Shown here piece after piece: positions 8,083 to 16,833 of a stretch of 64,000 nt of DNA (the stretch's first letter is position 1; each line of letters starts with the position of its first letter). The notes beneath the pieces were generated by a model. That model was given only the letters and a program-made list of their open reading frames with translations. It did not search any database and was not told where the DNA came from. The stretch lies in assembly GCF_049943335.1 (NCBI RefSeq), contig NZ_JBNFVY010000007.1, forward strand, positions 49,213-113,212. The letters are read 5' to 3'. This DNA is from JBNFVY01 sp049943335. Its GTDB lineage: Bacteria; Pseudomonadota; Alphaproteobacteria; Rhodobacterales; Rhodobacteraceae. A program made the position numbers and the translations under genes.

Positions 8083-9273
8083 TCAGGTGCCGTAGGCGCG
8101 CGCGGGCCCTTTGACATCTTCGGCCGCGGCCAGAAGCGCCGCCGCGATGAAATCCAGGTCGGGTGTCGTAAGCCGGGCAGGCAAACGCGTGTCGCAGGCT
8201 TTTTCCAGCATCGCGCGGGTCAGCGGCAAATCGGGCGTGGACCCGAGGAATTGCCAATTCCAGAACGCCCGGGCGTTATCTTCGGACAAGCCGAATACCT
8301 GTATGGCAACACCACGCGCCTTGGCCGCCTTTTGGAATGCTCTGGCTTCGGCCTGGGAAAAACCCTCGAGGTTGAACTGCAAGCTGTCGGGCGCGCGTTC
8401 TTCGGGGGGCAGCTTGTCTGGCACAATGAACCACGGGCTGTCATTCAAACGGGCCGCCACATAGTCGTGGTTGGCGCGGCCATCGCGCACACGGCGGGGC
8501 AATTCAGCCAGCTGAGGTCGCACTATGGCGGCGGACATGTTGCCCAAACGCTGATTGTAGAGCGGCAGTTTGTTTTGCCAGAACCGAAAGCGGTCCTGAA
8601 CATGGCCGTGTTTCTTCCAGTTATGTTCGTAAGCGCCAGACATGATGATGGCCTTGGCGATGATTTCGTCGTCATCGGTGATCAGGATTCCACCCTCACC
8701 GGCGTTCAGCAGTTTGTAGCTTTGGAAACTGAAGCATCCGATCTTGCCGATCGTCCCGATGTTCGTGCCATGCCACTGCGTGCCGAGCGAATGGGCCGCA
8801 TCTTCGATCACCGGTATGTTTCGGTCGTTTGCCAAGGCCATGATCGCATCCATGTCCGACGTATGCCCGCGCATGTGACTGATGATGATCGCCTGGATGT
8901 CATCGGTCAGTTTGGCTTCGAAATCGGCCATGTCGATGCGGTAATTGTCGGCGACTTCAACCAGTACGGGGATGCAGTCGGCGTGAACGACTGACGAAGG
9001 GACAGCGGCGAATGTGAATGCTGGGATCAGCACCTTTGCATCGCGCGGCAGGCCAAGTGCCTTCAGGGACAGGAACAGTGCCGCAGAACAGGACGAGACG
9101 GCAAGCGCATATTTGGCGCCAATCATGGCGGCGAATTCTTGTTCCAATAGCGTGACTGGTGCGTTTTCAGAGGTGTAGCGAAACAAATCGCCCGAGTTGA
9201 GCAATCGTTCGATTTCAGCGCGGGCGCCTTCGGGGATTGGTTCTGCGTCGTAAACATTGGGCGCTGCTGACAT
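8083..9273 (-). CDS. DegT/DnrJ/EryC1/StrS-family PLP-dependent aminotransferase
   Basis: A 396-residue fold-type I aminotransferase. The PLP Lys lies in FSFQSYKLLNAGEGG near residue 192, preceded by the EDAAHSLGTQW Asp-containing segment and the ALAVSSCSAALFLSLKAL cofactor-phosphate region near residue 57. The family transfers amino groups to sugar or other keto substrates; no sugar nucleotide genes are nearby. It follows the FAD amine oxidase on the same strand after 93 bases, so it may act with that cluster, replacing the class III aminotransferase of the E. coli Puu set, but this is inference. Confidence 0.83.
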   Translation of the reverse strand: MSAAPNVYDAEPIPEGARAEIERLLNSGDLFRYTSENAPVTLLEQEFAAMIGAKYALAVSSCSAALFLSLKALGLPRDAKVLIPAFTFAAVPSSVVHADCIPVLVEVADNYRIDMADFEAKLTDDIQAIIISHMRGHTSDMDAIMALANDRNIPVIEDAAHSLGTQWHGTNIGTIGKIGCFSFQSYKLLNAGEGGILITDDDEIIAKAIIMSGAYEHNWKKHGHVQDRFRFWQNKLPLYNQRLGNMSAAIVRPQLAELPRRVRDGRANHDYVAARLNDSPWFIVPDKLPPEERAPDSLQFNLEGFSQAEARAFQKAAKARGVAIQVFGLSEDNARAFWNWQFLGSTPDLPLTRAMLEKACDTRLPARLTTPDLDFIAAALLAAAEDVKGPARAYGT

Positions 9274-9366
9274 GTTTCACCTTTTCCAAAGTCTCTTTTA
9301 AGGAAACCTGTAAATTAGGCGCATTCAAATGCCAAAGGGTTTTTCGTTTCAATCTTGTAACAGCGC

Positions 9367-10635
9367 CTAGATGCCGAGGCGGTCGCGCATGCTGTACCAC
9401 CACACGGCAAGGCCCAGCAGAGCAGGCGCAACCGGCCCTCCGGGGAATGGTGCCACTGGCAGGCGTGCCATCGTATCGAAATCCGTGACCTGGCCGCGAA
9501 TGGCGTCTGCCATGATGCGCCCTGCCAGCGTGGCAATGGCGATCCCGTGGCCAGAAAACCCCGATGCACTAAGAATGTTCGGTGCAGGGCGCGCAAAATG
9601 GGGCAGCCGAGAGGCAGTGATGGCCAGGGTGCCCCCCCAGGCGTGTGTGATTGGTACCTGCGCAAGATGTGGATAGATGCGCGTCATGTTGCGGCGCACT
9701 TTTGTGGCGATGTCCTTTGGAAATCGTGCGCCATAGCTTTCGCCGCCACCAAAGATCAGACGGTTGTCAGGGCTCAGGCGCCAATAATTAACCACAAAGC
9801 GAGAATCATATGCGGCAAGACCACCTGTGAGGATCTGATCAGGATCGTCCAGCGGCGCGGTGGCGACCATGTAATTGTTGATCGGCAAAACATGGCGTGC
9901 AACCGGTTTGCAAAGATCACCAAGATATCCGTTGGTGGCCAGAATAACATTGTCCGCCTTGATCGGATAGCCGCCCGCACGCAGGGGATCAAGGCTGGCG
10001 CGCGAGGTTTCGAATATGCGCGCGCCGGCGGCGGTGGCCGCGCGTGCCAGACCCTGCGCGTAGCGCAGCGGATGCAAGTGCCCGGCACCATGATCGATCG
10101 ACCCGCCGAAAAAGGCGTTCGACGGAATGTGGCCATGGATCGCATCCCGTGAGAGAACTTCGATGCGGTCGTACCCATACCGGTCGGCCAAATGCGCAGC
10201 GTGGGTGGCGGCGGAGCGCTGTTCCCGCGACGAGGACGCAGCAAAGGCCAGGCCTGCCCGCCATTGCACGTCCATCGCGTGGCGTTCGATCAGCGACAGG
10301 ACCAGGGCCTTTGCCTCTTCGGCCAAATCCCATAGCCGGGCGGCATCAGCGGGGGCGAGCTGCTCCAATTCTTCCTGATCCAGCCGCTGCCCCGAATGCA
10401 CCTGACCGCCGTTGCGCCCCGAGGCGCCGTGGCCGACGCGGGCGGCCTCGACCACCACCACATCCAGACCGGCCTGCGCCAGATGGAGCGCCGCCGACAA
10501 TCCCGTATACCCCGCGCCGACGACGCAAACGTCACACGTCAGCGGCGCTGAGACCGCCGGGTGATCGGTTTTTGAAGCGGTTTCGGCATACCAGCTGGCC
10601 GGATGCGGCGCTGTCAGAAGGTCGGCCCAGCCCAT
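9367..10635 (-). CDS. FAD-dependent amine oxidoreductase (gamma-glutamylputrescine oxidase-like)
   Basis: A 422-residue DAO-type flavoprotein. The dinucleotide-binding motif is CVVGAGYTGLSAALHLAQAG near residues 37-56, followed by VVVVEAARVGHGASGRNGG, typical of PuuB/OrdL-like oxidases. The C-terminal ILSASGFSGHGIAIATLAGR is the second FAD contact. The ATG at 10635 shares a base with the stop of the glutamine-synthetase-like gene (TGATG), which fixes start and operon; a start 33 bases earlier is less likely. Probable role: oxidation of a gamma-glutamylated amine made by the upstream ligase. Confidence 0.85.
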   Translation of the reverse strand: MGWADLLTAPHPASWYAETASKTDHPAVSAPLTCDVCVVGAGYTGLSAALHLAQAGLDVVVVEAARVGHGASGRNGGQVHSGQRLDQEELEQLAPADAARLWDLAEEAKALVLSLIERHAMDVQWRAGLAFAASSSREQRSAATHAAHLADRYGYDRIEVLSRDAIHGHIPSNAFFGGSIDHGAGHLHPLRYAQGLARAATAAGARIFETSRASLDPLRAGGYPIKADNVILATNGYLGDLCKPVARHVLPINNYMVATAPLDDPDQILTGGLAAYDSRFVVNYWRLSPDNRLIFGGGESYGARFPKDIATKVRRNMTRIYPHLAQVPITHAWGGTLAITASRLPHFARPAPNILSASGFSGHGIAIATLAGRIMADAIRGQVTDFDTMARLPVAPFPGGPVAPALLGLAVWWYSMRDRLGI

Positions 10636-11990
10636 CAGACATTCAAGAGCAGGTGCTCGCGCTCCCACGGGCTGATGACTTGCAGGAATTCTTTGTTTTC
10701 AAGCGCTTTTACGGCCGAATAGACCTCGCAAAATTCCTGTCCTATCACCGCGCGCAGGGCGTCGTCTGCGCCCAGCGTAACCAAAGCGTCAGCCAATGTA
10801 TTGGGAACTTCATCCAGCGACGCATAGGCATCCCCCACGAAGGCCGGGCGGGGCGGGCGTTTTTCCTGCAGGCCCAGATAGCCGCAAGCCAGTGAGGCCG
10901 CGATGCCCAGGTAGGGGTTCACATCCATGCCCGGCAGACGGTTTTCGATGCGCCGGGCGTCCGGGCTGGACACGGGCACGCGCAGGCCCGTCGTGCGATT
11001 GTCACGGCCCCATTCGGTGTTGATCGGAGCAGCGAAGTCGCGCACGTAGCGCCTGTAGCTGTTCACGTAAGGCGCAAACAGCGCGATGGCGCCGGGGATG
11101 TGGTTTTGAAGACCGGCAATGAAATGATGAAACGTCTCGGTTTCGCTACCGTCATCTGACGAAAAGATGTTCTTGCCCGTGTCCTTGTCGACAAGCGAAT
11201 GATGAATATGCATCGCTGATCCAGGTTCGTCCTGGATCGGCTTGGCCATGAACGTGGCAAAACAGTTGTGGCGCAGCGCGGCCTCGCGGATCAGGCGCTT
11301 GAAGAAAAAGATTTCATCTGCAAGCTTGACCGGATCGCCGTGGCGCAGATTGATTTCGATTTGCCCGGCGCCACCTTCTTGCAAAATTCCGTCGATCTCA
11401 AACCCTTGGGCTTCGGCAAAATCGTATATGTCATCGATCACGGGGCCATACTCATCGACCGCACTCAGCGAATAGGCCTGCCGTGCAGCTGCGGGGCGGC
11501 CCGTGCGCCCGATGGGCGGGATGACCGGTTGGTTCGGGTCGATATTCGGCGCGACCAGAAAGAATTCCATCTCGGGGGCGACGACCGGGACCAGCCCCAT
11601 GTCGTCGAACAGGGCGACGACACGCTTGAGGACATTGCGCGGCGCGGTCGGAATGGGCTGGCCGTTTTGATCGATGATGTCGTGAATGACCTGCAATGTG
11701 ACATCCGCTGTCCAAGGCGCGGCGGTGGCCGTGCTCAGATCGGGTAACAGGACCATGTCGGGTTCGGTGAATTCGAAATCATCTGTGGATAGCCAATCGC
11801 CGGTGATGGTCTGCAAAAAGATTGAGTTCGGCAGGTAAAAACGATCCTGTTTGAAGAACTTTGCCGCCGGCATTGCTTTGCCGCGCGCGATCCCCGAGAA
11901 ATCCGCGACGATGCATTCCACCTCGTCCAGGCGGCGTCCGTCCAGGTAGGTTTGGGCGGCTTCGGGCAGTTGGGCTAGCAACTCGCTCAT
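10635..11990 (-). CDS. Glutamine synthetase family gamma-glutamyl-amine ligase (PuuA-like)
   Basis: A 451-residue glutamine synthetase-fold ligase. The metal and substrate motifs EGGAGQIEINLRHGD, PGSAMHIHHSLVD (HxH) and the C-terminal RIENRLPGMDVNPYLGIAA are present and resemble gamma-glutamylputrescine synthetase rather than GlnA. It would join glutamate to an amine using ATP. It sits between the class I amidotransferase (4-base ATGA overlap) and the FAD oxidase (1-base overlap), a compact co-translated unit. The actual amine (putrescine, ethanolamine, another amine) cannot be read from the sequence. Confidence 0.87.
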   Translation of the reverse strand: MSELLAQLPEAAQTYLDGRRLDEVECIVADFSGIARGKAMPAAKFFKQDRFYLPNSIFLQTITGDWLSTDDFEFTEPDMVLLPDLSTATAAPWTADVTLQVIHDIIDQNGQPIPTAPRNVLKRVVALFDDMGLVPVVAPEMEFFLVAPNIDPNQPVIPPIGRTGRPAAARQAYSLSAVDEYGPVIDDIYDFAEAQGFEIDGILQEGGAGQIEINLRHGDPVKLADEIFFFKRLIREAALRHNCFATFMAKPIQDEPGSAMHIHHSLVDKDTGKNIFSSDDGSETETFHHFIAGLQNHIPGAIALFAPYVNSYRRYVRDFAAPINTEWGRDNRTTGLRVPVSSPDARRIENRLPGMDVNPYLGIAASLACGYLGLQEKRPPRPAFVGDAYASLDEVPNTLADALVTLGADDALRAVIGQEFCEVYSAVKALENKEFLQVISPWEREHLLLNV

Positions 11991-12694
11991 GTCATGTCCT
12001 TGGTCAGGGGCGTGGGCTTTGCGGCCAGCACGCGGGCGATAATATCGCCAAGCTGCAAATCGTCGACCGGGTCGGCGGCGGTGGACCGGGCGTCTTCGAT
12101 CACCTTGCGGGGGTAGGCGGGATCATCCCCGCGCGCCGCCAGATAGGCCGTGATGACAGCGGGCGAGAATTCGGGATGCGGTTGGACGGTCAGAACATTG
12201 GTCCCGTACACCAAAGCCGCATGGCGTGTGAATCCCGACGCGGCCACGGTACGGGCCATGGGCGGCTTGTCGATGACCTGATCGTGATGAAAGGCGTTTA
12301 GGCGCAGATTGCCGATATTTTCAAAAGCATAGTTGCGCGCCCCAATCGCCCAGCCCCCGGCGAACTTTTCCACCCGTCCCCCCATGGCTTGCGCAATAAT
12401 CTGATGGCCAAAACAAATACCGACCATCGGCAATCCAGCATCAAATATCGCGCGAATCAGCGCCTCTAGCGGGGGGATGAAAGCGTGATCTTCATAGACG
12501 CCATGGCGCGATCCAGTGATCAGCCATGCGTCGGCTGCGTCAGGTCCGTCCGGAAACTCTCCTGCTTCGACATCCCAGGTTGTGAAACGAAACCCGTGCC
12601 CGCCCAACAGGCGGTGAAACATATCATCGAATTCGCCCTGACTTTCGGCGACGGCCCGGGGCGGATGGCCGCATTCAAGAATGCCGACGTGCAT
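11987..12694 (-). CDS. Class I glutamine amidotransferase-like protein (possible gamma-glutamyl hydrolase)
   Basis: A 235-residue stand-alone class I glutaminase domain. The nucleophilic Cys is in VGICFGHQIIAQAMGG near residue 94, and the His-Glu pair is in VQPHPEFSP near residue 173. It starts MHVGILECGHPP. It resembles GMP-synthase-type amidotransferase domains more than the PuuD peptidase C26 type, but its place as first gene of the ligase/oxidase operon suggests it removes or supplies the glutamyl/amide group in that pathway. Confidence 0.82.
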   Translation of the reverse strand: MHVGILECGHPPRAVAESQGEFDDMFHRLLGGHGFRFTTWDVEAGEFPDGPDAADAWLITGSRHGVYEDHAFIPPLEALIRAIFDAGLPMVGICFGHQIIAQAMGGRVEKFAGGWAIGARNYAFENIGNLRLNAFHHDQVIDKPPMARTVAASGFTRHAALVYGTNVLTVQPHPEFSPAVITAYLAARGDDPAYPRKVIEDARSTAADPVDDLQLGDIIARVLAAKPTPLTKDMT

Positions 12695-12755
12695 GGAACA
12701 CCAAAGTTATCAATGCTCGGACGCTAGTGCGCAGGCGCGACTGTGGCAAGAGGGA

Positions 12756-13196
12756 TCAGCTGCCCGCTTCGACACGTTGGCGGGCCAAGGCGCTGTCGCG
12801 ATCATTGATGCCAAGCAGGTTGGCAGCCAAACGCATCAGCTGGTCTTCGTTTTTGTCGCGCGCGCCATCTGCAAGAACGACCTGCCACATGGCTTCCAGA
12901 ACGCCGGTGCGATCCGCCAGCGGAACCGCGTCTTTGATTGCGCGGGTAAAGCGCACCGTGTCCGGGGCTTCCGCTTCGAACGCCTCAGCTTCGACGCGCA
13001 GTTCCGCGGCCTGATGCTGGGACAATTGATAGCGTGCGGCGAGTGTATGTTCGATCTGCGCGATTTCGTCGGCGTCATAGTGGCCGTCCGATTTTGCAAT
13101 GCGCACCAACAAGGCCGCCAGGGCCAGACGCGCGTCAGTGTCGGGCAGCGGGGCGGACCCGGGATTGGTCAGGCGGTTGAGCAATGAGGCAAACAT
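12756..13196 (-). CDS. TerB-like protein
   Basis: A 146-residue all-helical TerB-type protein. The duplicated acidic helix-loop motifs are visible as RIAKSDGHYDADEIAQIE near residue 32 and VVLADGARDKNEDQLMRLAANLLG near residue 105, the metal-binding positions of the family. TerB proteins are linked to tellurite and stress responses, but alphaproteobacterial stand-alone members are uncharacterised. It is a single gene between the amidotransferase operon and lysE. Confidence 0.78.
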   Translation of the reverse strand: MFASLLNRLTNPGSAPLPDTDARLALAALLVRIAKSDGHYDADEIAQIEHTLAARYQLSQHQAAELRVEAEAFEAEAPDTVRFTRAIKDAVPLADRTGVLEAMWQVVLADGARDKNEDQLMRLAANLLGINDRDSALARQRVEAGS

Positions 13197-13257
13197 GGCA
13201 GATCATATAGTCTGCCTTGTGCCCAGAGCCAAGTGCGACCGTGAAGCTGAGAACGAC

Positions 13258-13863
13258 CTAAGTCATCAGCGTCGGAACGAGCGACCCAACCAGCAGCAAT
13301 GCCATCGCCCCATTGAAAACGCGCAAGCGGGTGCGACTGCTCAGAAGACGACGGATTTGCGTTCCCATCAGGACCCAGGTGGATATGCACGGCAAGTTGA
13401 CCGCGCCGAACGTCAGGGCGATCAGGATGATCGCCGCAAGCGAACGGTCGGCTGCATAGAGCGTTATCGCCGTCAGGGCCATGGTCCAGGCTTTCGGGTT
13501 CACCCACTGAAAGGCCGCAGCTTGCAGAAACGTGAATGGGCGCGTGGTGGCAGATACCGTGTCAGGCGGGGCGGCGTTCGCGATTTTCCACGCCAACCAA
13601 AGCAGATAGGCGACGGACGCAACCGTCAGAACCCGGTGCAACACAGGGAAGGCATCGAACAACTGCATCAATCCCAGCCCGACCAGAGCGACCATTGCGG
13701 TAAAGCCGATGGCGACCCCCATCATATGGGGCAGGGTCCGTCGGTATCCGAAATTGGCCCCGGAAGCCATCAACATCAGATTGTTCGGCCCCGGCGTGAT
13801 CGACGAGACGAAGGCAAAGGCCATAAGAGAAGGCAAAGTTGACAGGGCGAACAAGCTTATCAT
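13258..13863 (-). CDS. LysE-family amino acid exporter
   Basis: A 201-residue inner-membrane protein with about six hydrophobic segments. The family signature FVSSITPGPNNLMLMASG is near residues 18-35. LysE/RhtB proteins export amino acids. The ATG at 13861-13863 places the signature at the usual distance from the N-terminus; an upstream in-frame start would reach into the divergent lrp gene. A TATAAT box ends only a few bases before this ATG, so the message may have a very short leader. Divergent from an Lrp regulator, which by common precedent controls it. Confidence 0.88.
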   Translation of the reverse strand: MISLFALSTLPSLMAFAFVSSITPGPNNLMLMASGANFGYRRTLPHMMGVAIGFTAMVALVGLGLMQLFDAFPVLHRVLTVASVAYLLWLAWKIANAAPPDTVSATTRPFTFLQAAAFQWVNPKAWTMALTAITLYAADRSLAAIILIALTFGAVNLPCISTWVLMGTQIRRLLSSRTRLRVFNGAMALLLVGSLVPTLMT

Positions 13864-13926
13864 GGCCGCATTATATGCGGTCTCACGCGCAATGTTGTTG
13901 TCAAAAGATGATGAAAGGGGCAAAAG

Positions 13927-14388
13927 ATGCAATTAATGGCCGATATTGATCAAATTGACGAAAAAATATTGCGCGAACTCTCGCGCAGCGGCCGGATGTC
14001 CAATTTGGACCTATCCGATCGTGTGGGGCTGTCGCCCTCGGCCTGTCTGCGCCGTGTGCAGGAACTGGAGCGGACCGGGGTCATTCGCGGGTATCGCGCA
14101 ATTCTGGACGGCGAACGTTTGGGGCATGGGTTTGTCGCATACATAACGGTCGGCCTGTCAGTGCATACGAAAGAGGTTCAATTGGGGTTTGAGCGCGCGA
14201 TGGCGCGCGCATCCGAAGTTCGCGAATGCCACAATGTCACAGGCGCCTTCGAATACCTGTTGCGCGTCGAAACCGCTGATTTGCGCGACTATAAAAGGTT
14301 CCACACTGAGATTTTGGGAACCCAGCCGAATGTCAATTCCATTACCAGCTATATCGTGATGGGCAGCCCAAAGGACCAACGCGCCTGA
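13927..14388 (+). CDS. Lrp/AsnC-family transcriptional regulator
   Basis: A 153-residue Lrp-type regulator. The helix-turn-helix is at residues 8-55 (DQIDEKILRELSRSGRM, then LSDRVGLSPSACLRRVQELE), followed by a RAM effector domain (GFVAYITVGL onward, with NVTGAFEYLLRV). An AGGGG ribosome site precedes the ATG at 13927. It is divergent from and 64 bases away from lysE and probably activates it in response to an amino acid. Confidence 0.92.
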   Translation: MQLMADIDQIDEKILRELSRSGRMSNLDLSDRVGLSPSACLRRVQELERTGVIRGYRAILDGERLGHGFVAYITVGLSVHTKEVQLGFERAMARASEVRECHNVTGAFEYLLRVETADLRDYKRFHTEILGTQPNVNSITSYIVMGSPKDQRA

Positions 14389-14496
14389 CCGGTCTTTTCA
14401 CCTATCAGACGGAAACCCGGTCGGCACGCGTTCATATGCCCACCGAAACGCCGCCGCCGAAATGGTGTCGCAGGTTCCGGCGCGCTGGCTTCTGGC

Positions 14497-16140
14497 TCAG
14501 ACGAGGCGCTCAACCTCTTTTGCCGCACGCACGAAATCAGCGAATAGCGGGTGCGGATCGAAGGGTTTGGATTTCAATTCCGGGTGGAACTGGACGCCGA
14601 TGAACCACGGATGATCGGGGTATTCCACGATCTCGGGCAGGCGGCCGTCGGGCGACATGCCGCTGAACTTCAGCCCGCACGCTTCCAGTTGGTCACGATA
14701 TTTCACATCGACCTCGTATCGGTGGCGGTGGCGTTCTTCGATGGTGGTCGTCCCGTAAGCGGCCGCCACCTTTGATCCTTCGGCCAATTCGGCCGTGTAG
14801 GCGCCCAGCCGCATCGTCCCGCCCTTGTCGTCGTCGACCTTTCTGGCCACCGTATGATTGCCTTTAACCCATTCCTTGAGGTGGTAAACAACAGGTTCGA
14901 AACGCTTTTTACCGGACTCGTGGTCGAATTCCTCGGACCCGGCGGTTGTCATTCCGGCCAGATTGCGTGCGGCCTCCACCACGGCCATCTGCATGCCCAG
15001 ACAAATCCCAAGATAGGGGATTTTGCGTTCACGCGCGAATTGCGCTGCCTTGATCTTGCCTTCGGTCCCGCGTTCGCCAAACCCGCCGGGCACCAAGATT
15101 GCGTGAAAGCCTTCGAGGTAGGGCGCGGGATCTTCTTTCTCGAAAATTTCGGCGTCGACCCATTCGACATTGACCTTGACACGGTTGGCCATGCCGCCAT
15201 GCATCAAAGCTTCTTTGATCGATTTATACGCGTCCGCGAGTTGGACGTATTTGCCGACAATGGCGATGTTCACGTCGCCTTCGGCGTTGAAGATGCGATC
15301 CTGCACATCGGCCCAGCGGGCCAGGTTCGGCTTGGGCGCCGGGGCAATGCCAAAGGCGTCCAAGACAGCCTGGTCCAACCCTTCGCGGTGATAGGCCATA
15401 GGGGCTTCGTAGATCGATTTGAGATCGGGAGCAGCAATCACGGCGTCCTTACGGACGTTACAGAACAAGGCGATCTTAGCGCGCTCTTTGTCAGGGATCG
15501 GCTGTTCCGAGCGGCAAACCAAGACGTCCGGCTGCAACCCGATCGAGCGCAGTTCCTTTACGCTGTGCTGGGTGGGCTTGGTCTTTAGCTCGCCGCTGGC
15601 CGCAATCCACGGCAACAGCGTGAGATGCATGAAAATGCACTGACCGCGTGGCTTGTCCTGTGCGAACTGGCGGATCGCTTCAAAGAACGGCAGCCCTTCG
15701 ATATCGCCGACCGTACCGCCGATTTCACATAGCATGAAATCAACTTCGTCATCGCCAATGTCGATGAACTCTTTGATTTCATTGGTGACATGCGGAACCA
15801 CTTGGATCGTTTTGCCCAGGTAGTCGCCGCGCCGCTCTTTTTCCAGGACGTTGGAATAGACCCGCCCCGAGCTGACCGAATCCGTCATCCGTGCAGGCAC
15901 GCCGGTAAAACGTTCGTAGTGGCCAAGGTCCAAATCGGTCTCGGCGCCATCGTCAGTGACGAAGACTTCGCCGTGTTCGAACGGGCTCATCGTGCCGGGA
16001 TCGACGTTCAGGTACGGGTCCAGTTTGCGCAGACGCACGGTGTACCCGCGGGCTTGCAGCAAAGCACCCAAAGCTGCCGAAGCCAGCCCTTTGCCAAGCG
16101 AAGAGACAACGCCGCCGGTGATGAAAACGTAACGAGCCAT
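14497..16140 (-). CDS. pyrG: CTP synthase
   Basis: A 547-residue full-length CTP synthase, which converts UTP to CTP using glutamine. The N-terminal synthetase domain opens MARYVFITGGVVSSLGKGLA and includes EIGGTVGDIEGLPF; the C-terminal class I glutaminase has the Cys in YLGICLGMQMAVVEA and the His/Glu in VQFHPELKS. It lies downstream of secG on the same strand, separated by about 170 bases that contain a hairpin. Confidence 0.97.
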   Translation of the reverse strand: MARYVFITGGVVSSLGKGLASAALGALLQARGYTVRLRKLDPYLNVDPGTMSPFEHGEVFVTDDGAETDLDLGHYERFTGVPARMTDSVSSGRVYSNVLEKERRGDYLGKTIQVVPHVTNEIKEFIDIGDDEVDFMLCEIGGTVGDIEGLPFFEAIRQFAQDKPRGQCIFMHLTLLPWIAASGELKTKPTQHSVKELRSIGLQPDVLVCRSEQPIPDKERAKIALFCNVRKDAVIAAPDLKSIYEAPMAYHREGLDQAVLDAFGIAPAPKPNLARWADVQDRIFNAEGDVNIAIVGKYVQLADAYKSIKEALMHGGMANRVKVNVEWVDAEIFEKEDPAPYLEGFHAILVPGGFGERGTEGKIKAAQFARERKIPYLGICLGMQMAVVEAARNLAGMTTAGSEEFDHESGKKRFEPVVYHLKEWVKGNHTVARKVDDDKGGTMRLGAYTAELAEGSKVAAAYGTTTIEERHRHRYEVDVKYRDQLEACGLKFSGMSPDGRLPEIVEYPDHPWFIGVQFHPELKSKPFDPHPLFADFVRAAKEVERLV

Positions 16141-16262
16141 GATGGGCGGGGTCCCCCGTGAAATCTTAAAAAATGATCAGGTCACGGACCGAAAAATCCG
16201 TATCATCACGGGATTTGAGAGCTAACAGATTCGCTGCCCGCGCGCAACCAAACCTCAACATC

Positions 16263-16282
16263 CTGCGGGGCTCTCCCCGCAG
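16263..16282 (-). terminator. Hairpin between secG and pyrG
   Basis: An 8-bp GC-rich stem (CTGCGGGG / CCCCGCAG) with a 4-base loop lies 27 bases after the secG stop. There is no T-run on the minus strand, so it may be a weak or Rho-assisted terminator or a processing site rather than a full intrinsic terminator. Confidence 0.45.
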
Positions 16283-16308
16283 TTAACTATTTGTAGTGAG
16301 TCATTTCG

Positions 16309-16662
16309 TCAGTCGGCGCGGGGCGGGATCAAAGCGCCATCGTCGGCCGAGGGCGGCAGCAGACTGTCAGCCGATGGAACAGCCGGTGTGTCAGCCGCCG
16401 GCGCATCGCCGACCCGGTCTATGACCGAGGATGAACCGCTCTTGTCTGCCGCTATCACGTTCAGTGTGATTGACGTCACGATGAAGGCAATCGCGAAAAG
16501 CCAGGTCAATTTCCCCAGTGCCGTCGCGGCGCCGCGCCCTGTCATTGCGTCGCCACCGCCGCCGCCCATACCCAACCCACCGCCTTCCGAGCGTTGAAGC
16601 AACACGATGCCGATCAGGCAAAGCGCAAGGATCAGGTGTATGACAAGGACGACGTTTTCCAT
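16309..16662 (-). CDS. secG: Preprotein translocase subunit SecG
   Basis: A 117-residue SecG, the small subunit of the SecYEG channel. It starts MENVVLVIHLILALCLIGIV (first membrane segment), then LLQRSEGGGLGMGGG, the conserved SecG cytoplasmic loop, and a second membrane segment LTWLFAIAFIVTSITLNVI. A Pro/Ala/Asp-rich tail of about 40 residues is longer than in E. coli. The open frame extends far upstream through the purA antisense, but the SecG homology begins at 16662. Confidence 0.93.
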   Translation of the reverse strand: MENVVLVIHLILALCLIGIVLLQRSEGGGLGMGGGGGDAMTGRGAATALGKLTWLFAIAFIVTSITLNVIAADKSGSSSVIDRVGDAPAADTPAVPSADSLLPPSADDGALIPPRAD

Positions 16663-16790
16663 GGACGGGTGCCTTTGACTGCGTTCGATGGCGGTATCTA
16701 GGCAATCGAGGCGCGCGCTGCAACCCCGAAGGCCGATCCGGGCAGACTTCACGCCGTTCAGAAAATTTGTGGTTTCGCGACTCTGCTTGG

Positions 16791-16804
16791 GCCGGTATAC
16801 CGGC
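16791..16804. promoter_or_regulatory. Palindrome in the secG/purA divergent promoter region
   Basis: GCCGGTATACCGGC is a perfect 14-base palindrome 29 bases before the purA ATG. It may be an operator overlapping the purA promoter, or chance; no regulator is known to me for this sequence. Confidence 0.3.
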
Positions 16805-16833
16805 GCGGGTTTGCACCAAAGATAGGAACCATC

